Part shown: piece after piece, positions 34,696-44,623 of the stretch | Layout: every line of letters starts with the position of its first letter | Numbering within the stretch: the first letter of the stretch is position 1 | Assembly: GCA_024405255.1 (NCBI GenBank) | Contig: JAKSOY010000001.1 | Span: forward strand, 1-64,000 | Length of the DNA: 64,000 nucleotides | Source of the DNA: Kiritimatiellia bacterium | GTDB taxonomy: Bacteria; Verrucomicrobiota; Kiritimatiellia; RFP12; UBA1067 | Direction of reading: 5' to 3' | Translations under genes and position numbers: made by a program | Notes under the pieces: generated by a model | The model's input: the letters and a program-made list of their open reading frames with translations, nothing else | What the model was told of the DNA's origin: nothing | Database searches by the model: none

Positions 34696-36438
34696 TTAAA
34701 AACGTTCGTAGACGGTGGCGCCGAAGAATTTAAGACGCGACGTTTCAATGGGACGGTTGAACGACACACCGAACTTCTTCGGTCTCTTGGTTCCCAACGT
34801 AAAATCAAACGCATACTTCAGCACGCCCGGATCACCGCTCGGCATCTGCATCCAGCCGGCCTTGCAGCCCTTGTCGGCAAGCCGCACCTGCCAGCCACGC
34901 CAATCCTGATTGGGACACTGCGTCTGCAATTCAAGCACGAGCGTCAACTTCGCGCCCGGTTTCGCCTCGCCTAGCATTGACACGGGGAACCACGCCGTTC
35001 CCTGTCCTGTAGACGGCGTGAAGAAACCATCGGCGCCGCGTGCGACCGGCTTGCCGTTTTCCGTGAACGTCACCGCGTCGCCCGAGGCGCAGCCAACGGC
35101 CTTCGGAGCATTCGGCACCACGACATCCGCCGTAATCGGTCCCGTCGCACAATCGAAGAAATCAAGCGGCGCAACGCTCACGCGAATCGTCTCGCCCTTT
35201 GTTGGGAAGAACGCGCGCGACAGCGTGTAGTGCGTCGTCGTACGGTCTTTCGGCGCAATCCAGAAATCGGCGAAAATATCGTCCCGCGTAAAAGGCGTCC
35301 ACACCCCTTGTGCATTCTTGCGAGACAGGACAAGCCGATAGTAGAAGGCCCGCGTCGAGGTCGCAACACCGGGGATGTCGAGTTCGAGTCCCTTCTCGGA
35401 CCAATTCGTCACGAGCTTCGCATCCGGCGCGAAAACCGGCGCGGGACGCTTCGACGCCAGCCGTTTCTGCTGCGTGGCGCGCGCGAACGGCGCCGTCTTC
35501 GAAGCAAAAGGCAACGGCACGATCCACGGATCGTCCGCCCCGTACTCGGACCCGTCACGCACGTCGTAGCGCCGCACGACAAGACGGTCGCGATAGACGT
35601 CCATCACCGCCACACCGAAATTCGGCTTCGCCTGCGGCGGCGGTGTGGACCCGGCGGCAAAACCGCCCCAGGTCTGCAGACAGCCAAAGTTGATGGCCGT
35701 GAACGAACCCTGCCAGATCTGACGTTCGCACGCGAGCGATCCGTGTACGTGTCCCGAAATGGACACGACCTGCGGATGGCCTTCAAGCGCCTGACGGCAC
35801 TTCTCGCTGCCCCAACTCCAACTGTGGAACGTGGTTCCGGCCGGCGGCACATGATCGATCACGAACACCGGCTTGCCCGGATTCGCCTTGCACGCCGCGT
35901 CGACACGCGCCGCATAGTCCTTCCAGGTGAGAAAACCCTTCGACCCTGTGGGCTGCGGAAACACGAGGAACGGAAGGCCCTTCCAGGTGAACGCATCGGT
36001 TGGATTGTTCGGCGCTTCAAGGAGACGCTTCATCTCCGCGAACGCCTGTGCAGCCAAGAGGCCTTTGTGAGATCCGACGTGCTTTTTGAAACCGATCGTA
36101 TCGTGATTCGCAAAGGCGAAGACCTCGCGCGGACGCGCGGCGGCTTCGGGATAGACGGTGTTGACCGTCTGGCGATAGAAACGATAGCCTTCGGGACAGA
36201 AGCGGTCGGCCACATCGCCGCAGTTGATGACCATTTCGACCCCCTTGGCTTTGAAGAGTTCAAGGGCGGCTTTCACGCGTGAACAGCTCTCCAGCGTCTC
36301 CTCCACGTGCGTATCGGTCATTACGCCAATGCGCGCAAGGCGTTCGCCCGGTTCTATGCCGAACAGAGACGCGGCGCCAAAACAAGCTGCGGCACCGAGA
36401 AACTGGCGCCGATTGAGTTCAAAGACTGTCGAATCCAT
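34696..36438 (-). CDS. Tat-exported metallophosphoesterase with C-terminal beta domains
   Basis: 580 aa. A twin-arginine signal, NRRQFLGAAACF, is at residues 9-20. The calcineurin-like domain (about 35-290) shows the full metal set: TDTH, CGDVAD, FANHD, IDHVPP and GHVHG. The remaining 290 residues are beta-rich, perhaps binding modules. It hydrolyses a phosphate ester in the periplasm; the substrate is unknown. AAAGGA ends directly before the ATG at 36444, leaving no spacer, so I chose the next ATG (36438) with 6-nt spacing. Tat export is well suited to a metal- or cofactor-loaded enzyme. Confidence 0.82.
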   Translation of the reverse strand: MDSTVFELNRRQFLGAAACFGAASLFGIEPGERLARIGVMTDTHVEETLESCSRVKAALELFKAKGVEMVINCGDVADRFCPEGYRFYRQTVNTVYPEAAARPREVFAFANHDTIGFKKHVGSHKGLLAAQAFAEMKRLLEAPNNPTDAFTWKGLPFLVFPQPTGSKGFLTWKDYAARVDAACKANPGKPVFVIDHVPPAGTTFHSWSWGSEKCRQALEGHPQVVSISGHVHGSLACERQIWQGSFTAINFGCLQTWGGFAAGSTPPPQAKPNFGVAVMDVYRDRLVVRRYDVRDGSEYGADDPWIVPLPFASKTAPFARATQQKRLASKRPAPVFAPDAKLVTNWSEKGLELDIPGVATSTRAFYYRLVLSRKNAQGVWTPFTRDDIFADFWIAPKDRTTTHYTLSRAFFPTKGETIRVSVAPLDFFDCATGPITADVVVPNAPKAVGCASGDAVTFTENGKPVARGADGFFTPSTGQGTAWFPVSMLGEAKPGAKLTLVLELQTQCPNQDWRGWQVRLADKGCKAGWMQMPSGDPGVLKYAFDFTLGTKRPKKFGVSFNRPIETSRLKFFGATVYERF

Positions 36439-36449
36439 TTGCATTCCTT

Positions 36450-37439
36450 TCAGTGCGCCCGTGGATGCGCCTTCATGTATTCATCTTTCAAACGTTCAAT
36501 AGACACATGGGTATAGATCTGCGTGGTCGCGAGAGAGGCATGGCCAAGCATTTCCTGAACCATTCGCAAGTCGGCACCGGAGTCCAGCAAATGTGTCGCA
36601 AAGCTGTGGCGAAGCTTATGAGGCGTCAAGTCCGTCGGAAGCTCCGCCGCCGCGAGCCAGATCTTCATGCGACGCTCCACATCGCGTGGCGTGAGGGCGC
36701 GCCCTCGCTCATTCAAGAAAAGACAGGTACTCTCGGCACCGCCGTTAGGCCACAGGATCTCGGCTTGGCTCCGCATCAGTTCCAGAGCCTTGCAGGCCTT
36801 GGAGCCCAAAATGCACAGGCGCTGCTTGGCACCCTTGCCCGTGACAATGACACTGCCATTCGCGAAATCGATCTGTCCCCAGACAAGAGGCGTGATTTCA
36901 GAGATACGGCATCCCGTCGAATAGAGCGACTCGAAAACAGCGGCGTCACGCAGACGGGTGTAGACGTCGACGGGCGCAAGATTCGTCTTCGCCCGACGAT
37001 ACCGCTCGAGATCCTTGATCGGCGCTTCGAGGAAACGCTTCACCTCCTCGACCGTCAACACTTTCGGCAACGGCTTCGCGAGTTTGGGTCCGTGCAATCC
37101 CTCGAAGGGATTTGCCTCGACCTGGCCTTCCCGTACGAGGAACTTGAAGAACGAACGCAAGGACGCCAACTTGCGCCGCGTGGTCGTTGGCTTGGCCCCT
37201 TCGGCGGCGAAGGACATCAGAAAATCACGCGCATTCTCGGCGGACACAGACGTCCAGTCGAATGGCGCAGGTGCTTCAATCCCCCACCGAAAGGCGGCGA
37301 ACTGGCCGAGGTCCTGCTCGTAGCCGGCCACCGTATGCGTGGAGGAATTCCGCTCGGACAAAAGATGAGACCGGAAACGACGCACGGTCGAATCATCGTG
37401 CGTCGCCAGGTTCACCTTTTGGACGAGCTCGGGTGTCAT
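36450..37439 (-). CDS. XerC/XerD-type tyrosine recombinase
   Basis: 329 aa. A SAM-like N-terminal core-binding domain (about 15-120) and a catalytic domain with Arg in TGCRISE, Lys in GKGAKQR, HKLRH, LGHASLATTQIYTH (His and the nucleophilic Tyr). Family length and the C-terminal ERLKDEYMKAHPRA fit Xer proteins that resolve chromosome dimers at dif, not phage integrases. It is coupled to topA (ATGA). No dif-like site is visible here. XerC versus XerD cannot be settled from the sequence alone. Confidence 0.9.
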   Translation of the reverse strand: MTPELVQKVNLATHDDSTVRRFRSHLLSERNSSTHTVAGYEQDLGQFAAFRWGIEAPAPFDWTSVSAENARDFLMSFAAEGAKPTTTRRKLASLRSFFKFLVREGQVEANPFEGLHGPKLAKPLPKVLTVEEVKRFLEAPIKDLERYRRAKTNLAPVDVYTRLRDAAVFESLYSTGCRISEITPLVWGQIDFANGSVIVTGKGAKQRLCILGSKACKALELMRSQAEILWPNGGAESTCLFLNERGRALTPRDVERRMKIWLAAAELPTDLTPHKLRHSFATHLLDSGADLRMVQEMLGHASLATTQIYTHVSIERLKDEYMKAHPRAH

Positions 37440-40024
37440 TCGCCACGCGCCTTCTTCGTCTTGCGTTCACCGCGTGCCGCACGCTTGGCATCACGCTCGG
37501 CATCGACGGTCTTTTCCGCCCTCGGCAGTTCGCGCAGACCGAGACGGTCGGCGACTTCTTCGAAGGTGGGAATCTGTTCGCGATAGTTGACACACACGCG
37601 ACGCAATGCCAACACCTGACGCGGCGACAGCGAGCTACGACGCGCATATTGATCACGCAATGAGGAAACGAATTCGGCATCGTTGTACGTGCGACGGCCG
37701 CGACGAACCGGTTCCTTCCACGTCGTCACGCTCTCAAGAAGCTTGAGCAGATCCGGCACGGCGGGATCGACCGGCGCGACTTCGAAACCGTCCGGCACAT
37801 AAGGCGCCAGACGCGCCCGCACCTGGTCGGCATCCTCCAGCGCACCCGAATTCTCGCCGACGCTCCGCGCGAGAATCTGGAACTGCTTCTGCGAAAGGAG
37901 ACGACCACGGTCAACTTGTTCGCGCAGCGAATTGAGGAACGGATTCTTCTGCAAACCGCCGATACGGTCGATCGTCTGGAAGCACCACTTCACCAGTTCG
38001 TCCGACGGCGCGTTTTTCACACGGTCGAGTTCCGAGCCATACCCCATGTCGATCAGGCGGATTTCACCATCCGGCACCTGTTCGCGGTAGGCAATCGCGA
38101 TCTTGGCGAGAGCCTGCAGCTGACGATCGGACGGCGCGAGTTTCTTCTCGGCCAGCTGCTGACGCAGCGAGTCGACAAAACCCTGGTCCGAATGGAGGCG
38201 ATTGGCGATCTTCACCGGCGGCTTCCACTCCTTCACTTCGGCTAAAAAGCGGAACAGCTGGTCGAACTTGTCCACCGGCGGCGGCGGTTCCTTCGCGGCT
38301 TCCATCCAGGCGGAGAACTTGCGGTAGAATTCGGAGAGCATGCCATCGCCCTTCACCGCGCCTTCTTCGACCTTGTCGAGGTCCGCTTCCATTTCCGCCG
38401 TGTAGCCGACATTGAAGAGAGGCTCGAGCTTCTTCACCAGCCAATCGTTGACATCCATACCGCGCTGCGAAGGGACGAGCTGGCGCTGCTCGCGTGTCGC
38501 ATATTGGCGGTCGACCAGCACTTCGATCGTCTGCGCGTACGTGGACGGACGGCCGACACCGTTTTCTTCCAACGCCTTGACGAGCGACGCTTCGCTGAAA
38601 CGGGCCGGCGGCTTCGTCTCCTTCCGCTCGGAGAGCCAACGATTGGCCTGAAGCATTTCGCCTTCGTTCAACGGCGGCAACGACTTCACCTCGTCGCTCT
38701 CTTCTTCCTCTTCGCCCTTCGTCTTCTTCGACAACGTGAGTTTCGTCACCGCGAGGAAGCCCTCGAATTCGACCGCCGTCGTCGAAGCCGTGAAGAGATA
38801 CGAATGGCGCAAGCCGTCCTTTTCGGCCTCGAGGCCGACGGTCTTCTGCATCAACTTCGCATCCGCCATCTGGGACGCCATGAAACGACGCCAGATGAGA
38901 TCATACAGCTTGGCGCTCGTCGCATCCAGAGCGATGTCGCTCGGCTTTTTCGAAACATCGGTCGGACGAATCGCTTCGTGCGCTTCCTGTGCACCGGCTT
39001 TGGACTTGTAGAAGTTCGGCTTCTCCGGCACGTACGCGTCCCCGAAAAGCCCGCCGATTTCCTGGCGGACCGCCTGCAAGGCAACCTGCGCGACATTGAC
39101 GCTGTCGGTACGCATGTAGGTGATCAAGCCAGCTTCATAGAGTTTCTGGGCGATCGACATCGTCCGATGAGGCGAGAAGCCGCACACGCTCGAAGCCGCC
39201 TGCTGCAGCGTCGAAGTCGTGAACGGCGGATACGGATGACGCGTCTTCGGCAACATCTTCACCGAGGCGACACGCAACATTGAACCATCCAAGTCGTCGA
39301 CGCAGGTGGCCGACTGTTCCTGCGTCTTGATGTCCGGCTTTTCGCCATCCAGACGCGCCAGCTTCGCGACAAAGGTCGTTTCCTTCGTGCCCTTCGACGC
39401 TTCGACGCCCATCACCCAGTAGGAAACCGGCTTGAACGCGTTGATTTCGCGCTCGCGTTCAACGAGCAAGCGCAAAGCCACGCTCTGAACACGACCCGCG
39501 CTCAACGAATAGCCATACTGCAGATTCTTCCACAGCAACGGCGACACCTTGAAGCCCACCAGACGATCCAGAATGCGGCGCGCCTGCTGCGCATCGACAC
39601 GCGCAAGATTGATCTCGCCCGGATTGGCAACGGCCGCCAGAACGGCACCCTTCGTGATTTCGTTGTACGTCACACGATGGACGGGTTTGCCCTTTGTCAC
39701 ATCCGCCAGAACTTCGCCCAGATGCCAGGCGATCGCCTCTCCTTCGCGGTCAGGGTCAGGCGCAAGATAGATTTCATCGGCGGCCTTCGCCGCCTTACGC
39801 AACTCGTCGACGACTTTCTTCTTGTCAGGGGGAACTTCGTAACTCGGCGTAAAAATCCAATCCGCGGAACCAGGAGCTGCCGCAGCAATCTTGATAGAGA
39901 GACCTTTTTTCGGCAAATCACGGACATGGCCCACGGAAGATTTGACCGTGAACTCCTCACCGAGGTATTTTCCAATCGTCTTAGCCTTGGCAGGCGATTC
40001 GACAATCAGCAGTTTGTTACTCAT
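37436..40024 (-). CDS. topA: DNA topoisomerase I with a repeat-containing, finger-free C terminus
   Basis: 862 aa. The N-terminal TOPRIM (LLIVESPAKAKTIGKYLG, DPDREGEAIAWHL) and the cap/active-site domain with ITYMRTDS (Tyr near 302) are intact, so it should relax negative supercoils by single-strand passage. The usual C-terminal Cys4 zinc fingers are absent. Instead residues about 600-840 hold three imperfect repeats of roughly 80-90 residues built on WKPP/WKEP, GFVDSLR.Q/EFVSSLRDQ, LS.RQ.LAL and YREQVP/YREQIP. The C terminus is very basic. It heads the possible ten-gene operon. Confidence 0.93.
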   Translation of the reverse strand: MSNKLLIVESPAKAKTIGKYLGEEFTVKSSVGHVRDLPKKGLSIKIAAAAPGSADWIFTPSYEVPPDKKKVVDELRKAAKAADEIYLAPDPDREGEAIAWHLGEVLADVTKGKPVHRVTYNEITKGAVLAAVANPGEINLARVDAQQARRILDRLVGFKVSPLLWKNLQYGYSLSAGRVQSVALRLLVEREREINAFKPVSYWVMGVEASKGTKETTFVAKLARLDGEKPDIKTQEQSATCVDDLDGSMLRVASVKMLPKTRHPYPPFTTSTLQQAASSVCGFSPHRTMSIAQKLYEAGLITYMRTDSVNVAQVALQAVRQEIGGLFGDAYVPEKPNFYKSKAGAQEAHEAIRPTDVSKKPSDIALDATSAKLYDLIWRRFMASQMADAKLMQKTVGLEAEKDGLRHSYLFTASTTAVEFEGFLAVTKLTLSKKTKGEEEEESDEVKSLPPLNEGEMLQANRWLSERKETKPPARFSEASLVKALEENGVGRPSTYAQTIEVLVDRQYATREQRQLVPSQRGMDVNDWLVKKLEPLFNVGYTAEMEADLDKVEEGAVKGDGMLSEFYRKFSAWMEAAKEPPPPVDKFDQLFRFLAEVKEWKPPVKIANRLHSDQGFVDSLRQQLAEKKLAPSDRQLQALAKIAIAYREQVPDGEIRLIDMGYGSELDRVKNAPSDELVKWCFQTIDRIGGLQKNPFLNSLREQVDRGRLLSQKQFQILARSVGENSGALEDADQVRARLAPYVPDGFEVAPVDPAVPDLLKLLESVTTWKEPVRRGRRTYNDAEFVSSLRDQYARRSSLSPRQVLALRRVCVNYREQIPTFEEVADRLGLRELPRAEKTVDAERDAKRAARGERKTKKARGE

Positions 40025-40126
40025 TTTTAAAATTGTCTTTCTTTTTGAACAGTTGTACTAATCTCTTACCAAATGTTTTGCATATATGTTACTAAAATGG
40101 AGACCAAAAATCAATGAGAAAATTTC

Positions 40127-40150
40127 AAAAGGCTTGAGTACTCAAGCCCG
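40127..40150 (-). terminator. Rho-independent terminator for the C10 protease gene
   Basis: A perfect stem GGCTTGAG/CTCAAGCC (40131-40148, minimal TA loop) is followed on the minus strand by TTTT and AT-rich sequence, about 30 nt after the protease stop. The remaining 40025-40126 is the topA leader; I see no clear promoter there. Confidence 0.6.
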
Positions 40151-40180
40151 AGAAGCATTTCTTTAAATGGCTAAAAACAT

Positions 40181-43100
40181 TTAAAGTTCAATGACAAGGC
40201 GCTGGACCCATCCGGGGAATGTACCTTTCGCCGGGAAGTAAATCACCGTTTCAGCCACACAGGAACCCGTTTCAGGACTGGCCGCGGTCAGAGGCGAGAG
40301 GACCGACGAACACGATACTTTAACCGTCTTCGAACGTCCTTTCGCATCAACGCCCGTCACAAAGCATCCTGCCGCCTTGACAGTCCCCGCAGTGCCAAAC
40401 GAGAGAACGACTTCCCCCGTGAGGACCCCGTTGACCGGAATCGTGAGCTTCGGCTTTTTCGCGATTTTCGTGGCGGCCGATTTCCAGGGCTCGACCTTCC
40501 AGTTGTTCTGGACGGCACAGAGACTCGCCCCGTTCAAGCATCCGCCGAGTTCATCTGCCCTCAGTGTCAATTCGTCCGTCAGCGTCTCCTTCCCGCAGGT
40601 CGCCGTGATCGTTGCGTGGAATGTCCCCTCTTCGCTCTCGTCGGAGAACGATGCCGCCGAAATCTTCCACGTCTTTCCCTGGGCAAGCATTTTCCCGGAA
40701 ATCTTTCCGGCCGTGCTGACCGTGACCGTCGACTGTCCAGCCACACTTCCATCTTCGGAAAGTGCCGCCCCGTTGAAAGTTCCAACCGCCCAATCCGGCA
40801 ACGGCTCTACGGTCCACGCAAGGGTGTAACGCTGCGTCGATTTCCCGGATGTCGTGACCGTCAGGACGACTTTCGAAGGCACAAGTTCCCCCGTCTTCGC
40901 ATTCTTTTTCGAGGAGACAGTCGGCGCTCCGTAGATTGTATTGGCCGGTACTGTCACGCGTTTCGTCTTGGCATCGACGATGTCCTTTGCCGTGAACTTG
41001 AGTCCGGACGGCAATCCCGTCACCTTGATCGTCGTCGAGGAGAGGGCCGAGGCGCTTACGGGACAGCTCCACGCGACACCACAACGGCTGACGACTGGCA
41101 GGACTTCCGTCGGCGAAAGATCTCCCAATCCCCCCGCCGACAAACGAATGCTCGCGGCATCTTCGGCCGTTGTCACAAACCTGGCCGTGAGCGTAGTTGC
41201 CTGCGTGGACATCTGAAGGGACCAGCTGGCGGACGACGAAACACGGACGAGGTCTTGATACCAGCCTACAAACACGAAACCCTTCGCCGCTGTCGCCTTA
41301 AGAGCGACTTTTGCCCCTGCCGCATACACACCGCTCCCCGTCACCTTCCCGGCCTCGGGGAGTTCGCTCGTGACGTTCAGCGGAAGAAGCGGTTGGGACT
41401 CGAACACCACCGATGCGCGCGTAGCGGCTTCGCATGTCCGGTCTTCAACGACCGAGACGGTATACTGGCGTGTCACAAGATAGCCACTTGGATTTTTGAC
41501 TTTAATCGTTACGACGGCCGGCCGCGCGGTCGGACGTGTCGGGATACCCGAAATGACCCCGCGCTTGGTGTCGTATTTCAATCCCGTGGGAAGTCCGCTC
41601 ACACTTATAGACGGCAGGGAAACCGAGCGAACGGGAATCCCCAATTCAATCTGCTCGTCCAACACGAATTCAGCCGGCATGAAATCATTTCCCAGTTCAA
41701 GGAGATCCTCTCCGGGTCCGACAAACTTCGCCCAGAACTGAATTGCGCCGGATTCAGCATCTGCAGGGGTAACCGTGTAAACCCAACTCGACGTGCGGAA
41801 ATCCGTCGCCTGGACCGTCACAGCCGGTTGCGTACAAGCGCGGTCGACATACCAGCCGCCAAACGCAAACCCCTTGTTCGGCGTCGCTTTTAATGTCACC
41901 GTTCGACCGACCTGCGTATCCTTCGCGCCCGAGACCTTTCCGCGAGAATCGTCGACAGGGTGAGCGGAAACCGACACAACCGTTGTCGACGGTACGATCG
42001 GTTCTTGAATGATTGGAGCTGGTGGAACCGACTCGACGGGCGTCCACGAAATTGCATCGACCCACGCACAGTCAGAATGTGCAAAGAGCGAGAGGAATGC
42101 ATCTTTCTCATAGATCCAACGAAGCGTATGCTCCCCGGGGTCCGTGAGTGTATATGTCAATTCCTGCCATGAGGTCTGTCCGTGTATGACGCTCTGTTTA
42201 ACGCCATCGATCATAAACGAAACATCGTCACTTCCAAAAATCGCATACCCTGTGTCGCAACACCACCAGAAGGAAAGAACGCCACACCCGTTAACGACCG
42301 TCTCCAACCAGGTCGATGCGCCGCGAGAGATATTCCCGGACTGGACGCAGCTCGGACCGAATGCCGCCGTATTTGTCGAGACGCCCCACGCACTCGTTCC
42401 GCCTGTCGTAAACTCAAGGTTGTCATTGTCAATTGCGCGCGCGACCGGACTAGCAGAAGGATCAACCGGGACAACATCATAGACGATTTCCTGGAGATAC
42501 GTGTAGGAGCTTTTGTTTGTCTGCACTTTCGGTAATGTATACCAGGCATCTTCAAATCCGGCCCATCCTAAATTCAGATGATAGTAAAGCGTCTGTCCAG
42601 AAAAACCATAACCATCAATGAGGATGGAGTGTCCGCTGTTGGCACCGTGAAGCGAAACCACAACAGGCCGAGCACGGGCCAAATCGTTCGTCGCGAGAGA
42701 ATTGAAAAGATTCAACGATGCCTCGTCCCTCAGGTCGAGCCGTTTCGCGGAGTAATAGCCGAACGTCTCAAGGAGGGCGGGCACAATCTTTTTCGTATAG
42801 GCACTTGTCGAATAGGTCTTGTATTCATTCCCCAAGGCCACGCCACAGTCGTACATCAATTTACCAATCGCTTGATAGACGGTTTCAGAGAGCGTCTTCC
42901 GCGGTTCGTCTACCATCGCATCCCAATCATAACATCCCCCCATAAGCGTCAACTCAATGTCTTGACCATAGAGCTTGCAGGGATAGGGACGGGACTCCAC
43001 CGGCAGGACAGGGTAACGATGGTAGCGCATCAGCTGGGCCATCGCCGTGGCGACACAACCACTCTGCAGATGGTCAGGCGTGTAGTAGTTGAAGCAAGGC

Positions 43101-43681
43101 ATCGAACCAATAGAACCCTGGCTCCATTTTGTCTTGATCAGCGGCGCCACGACCACATTCGACAGATTTGTCCTTCCGTTCGATGTTGTGGCCTGTAAAT
43201 CGGCAGACGTCGGATGGAGAAGACGCCGCCACTTCTTCTGGTAGGGAGAAAGCAGCTCGTCTGCGGACTTCACGGCGGGCGCAACCCCCGCCTCCTGCTC
43301 ATCCGTCGTGGCAAGCCCCTCCGCGATGCGACGCGAACGAAGATCCGCCGTGAGGATGTCGACAAAGGGAGTCGCCAGTAGCGTTTCGACCGAACCCGAC
43401 TTCGAGAACGCGAGTACCGGCTCCAGGCGGTCGTCCGTCGATGTGATGACCCAACCACCATCACCGAAAGCTACCACGTGGATGATCTCCCGCCCATCCG
43501 ACATCACGGTCTGGACATCCGACGGCGAACCGTTCGGCCGCTCCGACGAGAATGCCTCATCACGTGTCCAATTGGCTGCCGCAATACGCGCATCCGCACG
43601 CGACACCACGTCCGCCAGCAATATGCAACCTTGACCAAATGCGATTAAAAACGCCAACCAAAACCCAATCCGCTTCAACAT
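40181..43681 (-). CDS. Secreted C10 (streptopain-like) cysteine protease with repeat and shared C-terminal domains
   Basis: 1166 aa. Signal peptide (about residues 1-22), then a SpeB-type prodomain (WVITSTDDRLEPVLAFSKSG). The catalytic domain (about 155-420) has Cys in SGCVATAMAQLMRYH (about 208) and His in SGHSILIDGYG (about 352), with the GWAGFEDAWY end. Later come a carbohydrate-binding-like region, InlB-type beta repeats (KGFAFGGWYVD, KGFVFVGWYQD), Ig-like SVSGLPTGLKYDTKRGVISG modules, and a C-terminal domain shared with the protein at 53478-54044 (QNNWKVEPWKS, GVDAKG, YFPAKGTF). It probably degrades host or dietary protein outside the cell. The ATG at 43681 has GAGGTGG 3-4 nt upstream; an upstream ATG gives a poorer signal peptide. 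Confidence 0.88.
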   Translation of the reverse strand: MLKRIGFWLAFLIAFGQGCILLADVVSRADARIAAANWTRDEAFSSERPNGSPSDVQTVMSDGREIIHVVAFGDGGWVITSTDDRLEPVLAFSKSGSVETLLATPFVDILTADLRSRRIAEGLATTDEQEAGVAPAVKSADELLSPYQKKWRRLLHPTSADLQATTSNGRTNLSNVVVAPLIKTKWSQGSIGSMPCFNYYTPDHLQSGCVATAMAQLMRYHRYPVLPVESRPYPCKLYGQDIELTLMGGCYDWDAMVDEPRKTLSETVYQAIGKLMYDCGVALGNEYKTYSTSAYTKKIVPALLETFGYYSAKRLDLRDEASLNLFNSLATNDLARARPVVVSLHGANSGHSILIDGYGFSGQTLYYHLNLGWAGFEDAWYTLPKVQTNKSSYTYLQEIVYDVVPVDPSASPVARAIDNDNLEFTTGGTSAWGVSTNTAAFGPSCVQSGNISRGASTWLETVVNGCGVLSFWWCCDTGYAIFGSDDVSFMIDGVKQSVIHGQTSWQELTYTLTDPGEHTLRWIYEKDAFLSLFAHSDCAWVDAISWTPVESVPPAPIIQEPIVPSTTVVSVSAHPVDDSRGKVSGAKDTQVGRTVTLKATPNKGFAFGGWYVDRACTQPAVTVQATDFRTSSWVYTVTPADAESGAIQFWAKFVGPGEDLLELGNDFMPAEFVLDEQIELGIPVRSVSLPSISVSGLPTGLKYDTKRGVISGIPTRPTARPAVVTIKVKNPSGYLVTRQYTVSVVEDRTCEAATRASVVFESQPLLPLNVTSELPEAGKVTGSGVYAAGAKVALKATAAKGFVFVGWYQDLVRVSSSASWSLQMSTQATTLTARFVTTAEDAASIRLSAGGLGDLSPTEVLPVVSRCGVAWSCPVSASALSSTTIKVTGLPSGLKFTAKDIVDAKTKRVTVPANTIYGAPTVSSKKNAKTGELVPSKVVLTVTTSGKSTQRYTLAWTVEPLPDWAVGTFNGAALSEDGSVAGQSTVTVSTAGKISGKMLAQGKTWKISAASFSDESEEGTFHATITATCGKETLTDELTLRADELGGCLNGASLCAVQNNWKVEPWKSAATKIAKKPKLTIPVNGVLTGEVVLSFGTAGTVKAAGCFVTGVDAKGRSKTVKVSCSSVLSPLTAASPETGSCVAETVIYFPAKGTFPGWVQRLVIEL

Positions 43682-43863
43682 GGCCCACCTCGAGAGAACA
43701 CAAAACAACATCCGAACCGAATAGTCGAACGAATGTGATTTTATGCTGTAATGTTAGAGTTTCGTATAAGAGAGTTAGAAAACTCCTCTCAAGGTCGAAA
43801 ACATTCTAACAAATATAACGAGAATGCGCAAGCGGAAATTAATGCGGGGAATCAATGCTACAT

Positions 43864-43891
43864 GCGGCGCGCTCGGAGAGCGCGCCCTACC
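43864..43891 (-). repeat. REP-like palindrome between operons
   Basis: Minus-strand sequence begins GGTAGGGC; its core has 9-bp arms GGCGCGCTC and GAGCGCGCC around TCC. It differs from one arm of the pair at 24535-24627 at a single base. It lies 45 nt after the amino-acid permease stop, the classical position of REP elements at operon ends. The rest of 43682-43936 shows nothing else I can support. Confidence 0.75.
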
Positions 43892-43936
43892 AGCGCGACC
43901 TACCACGACATCGTCAATGTCCGGGCTCGGGGCGGA

Positions 43937-44587
43937 TCAGTCGTAGTAGTTGAGCTTCTTTTCCGCGTAGTCCATCGTCTTGGCGACGATGAAGTTGAAA
44001 ATGTAGTAGAAAACGCCGGCGGCGATCAGCGGCGTCATCGACGTGTTGGCACTTGAAAGCTGTTTCGCGATCGTAAACATTTCTGTCACGGCAATCGTAA
44101 AGGCGAGCGACGTGTCTTTGACGAGTGTAATGATCTCATTACCGACAGCCGGAATCACACGCTTCACCGTCTGAGGTAGAACGATTCGGAAAAATGTCTG
44201 CCGTCGGTTGAGTCCGAGCGCCGTTGAGGCTTCAAACTGACCGCGATCGATGGCCAGGATGCCACCGCGATAGATTTCCGCGAAGTAGACCGCGTAATTG
44301 AAGCCAAAGGCCAAAACCGTCGCGAGCAACCGGGGATAACGGGAAAGCGGCATGCCGAAGAAAATATAGGGCGCGAAATAGACGAAGATGATCTGCAACA
44401 TCAAAGGCGTTCCCCGGATGACGGAGATTAAGGCACTCGCCAGACCGGCCAGCACTTTGTTCTTCGACATGCGCACAAGAGCGATCGGGAAGCCTAGCGG
44501 CAAGGCGATCAGCAAGGTGAAGAAGAAAATCTCCACCGAGACCAGAAGACCTCCCAAGAGATCAGTCAGCATGGATGTCATCGTCAT
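43937..44587 (-). CDS. Polar amino-acid ABC transporter permease, GlnP/ArtQ family
   Basis: 216 aa, five helices expected. Contains ALISVIRGTPLMLQIIFVYF and the EAA-loop region FEASTALGLNRRQTFFRIVLPQ typical of HisM/GlnP permeases. Imports an amino acid such as Gln, Arg or cystine with the binding lipoprotein and ATPase encoded just upstream. It is last in the operon; a REP-like hairpin follows. Confidence 0.92.
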   Translation of the reverse strand: MTMTSMLTDLLGGLLVSVEIFFFTLLIALPLGFPIALVRMSKNKVLAGLASALISVIRGTPLMLQIIFVYFAPYIFFGMPLSRYPRLLATVLAFGFNYAVYFAEIYRGGILAIDRGQFEASTALGLNRRQTFFRIVLPQTVKRVIPAVGNEIITLVKDTSLAFTIAVTEMFTIAKQLSSANTSMTPLIAAGVFYYIFNFIVAKTMDYAEKKLNYYD

Positions 44588-44623
44588 TTGCCCGGCTCCC
44601 GTTCGCTGTGTGGCGGAGACGCA

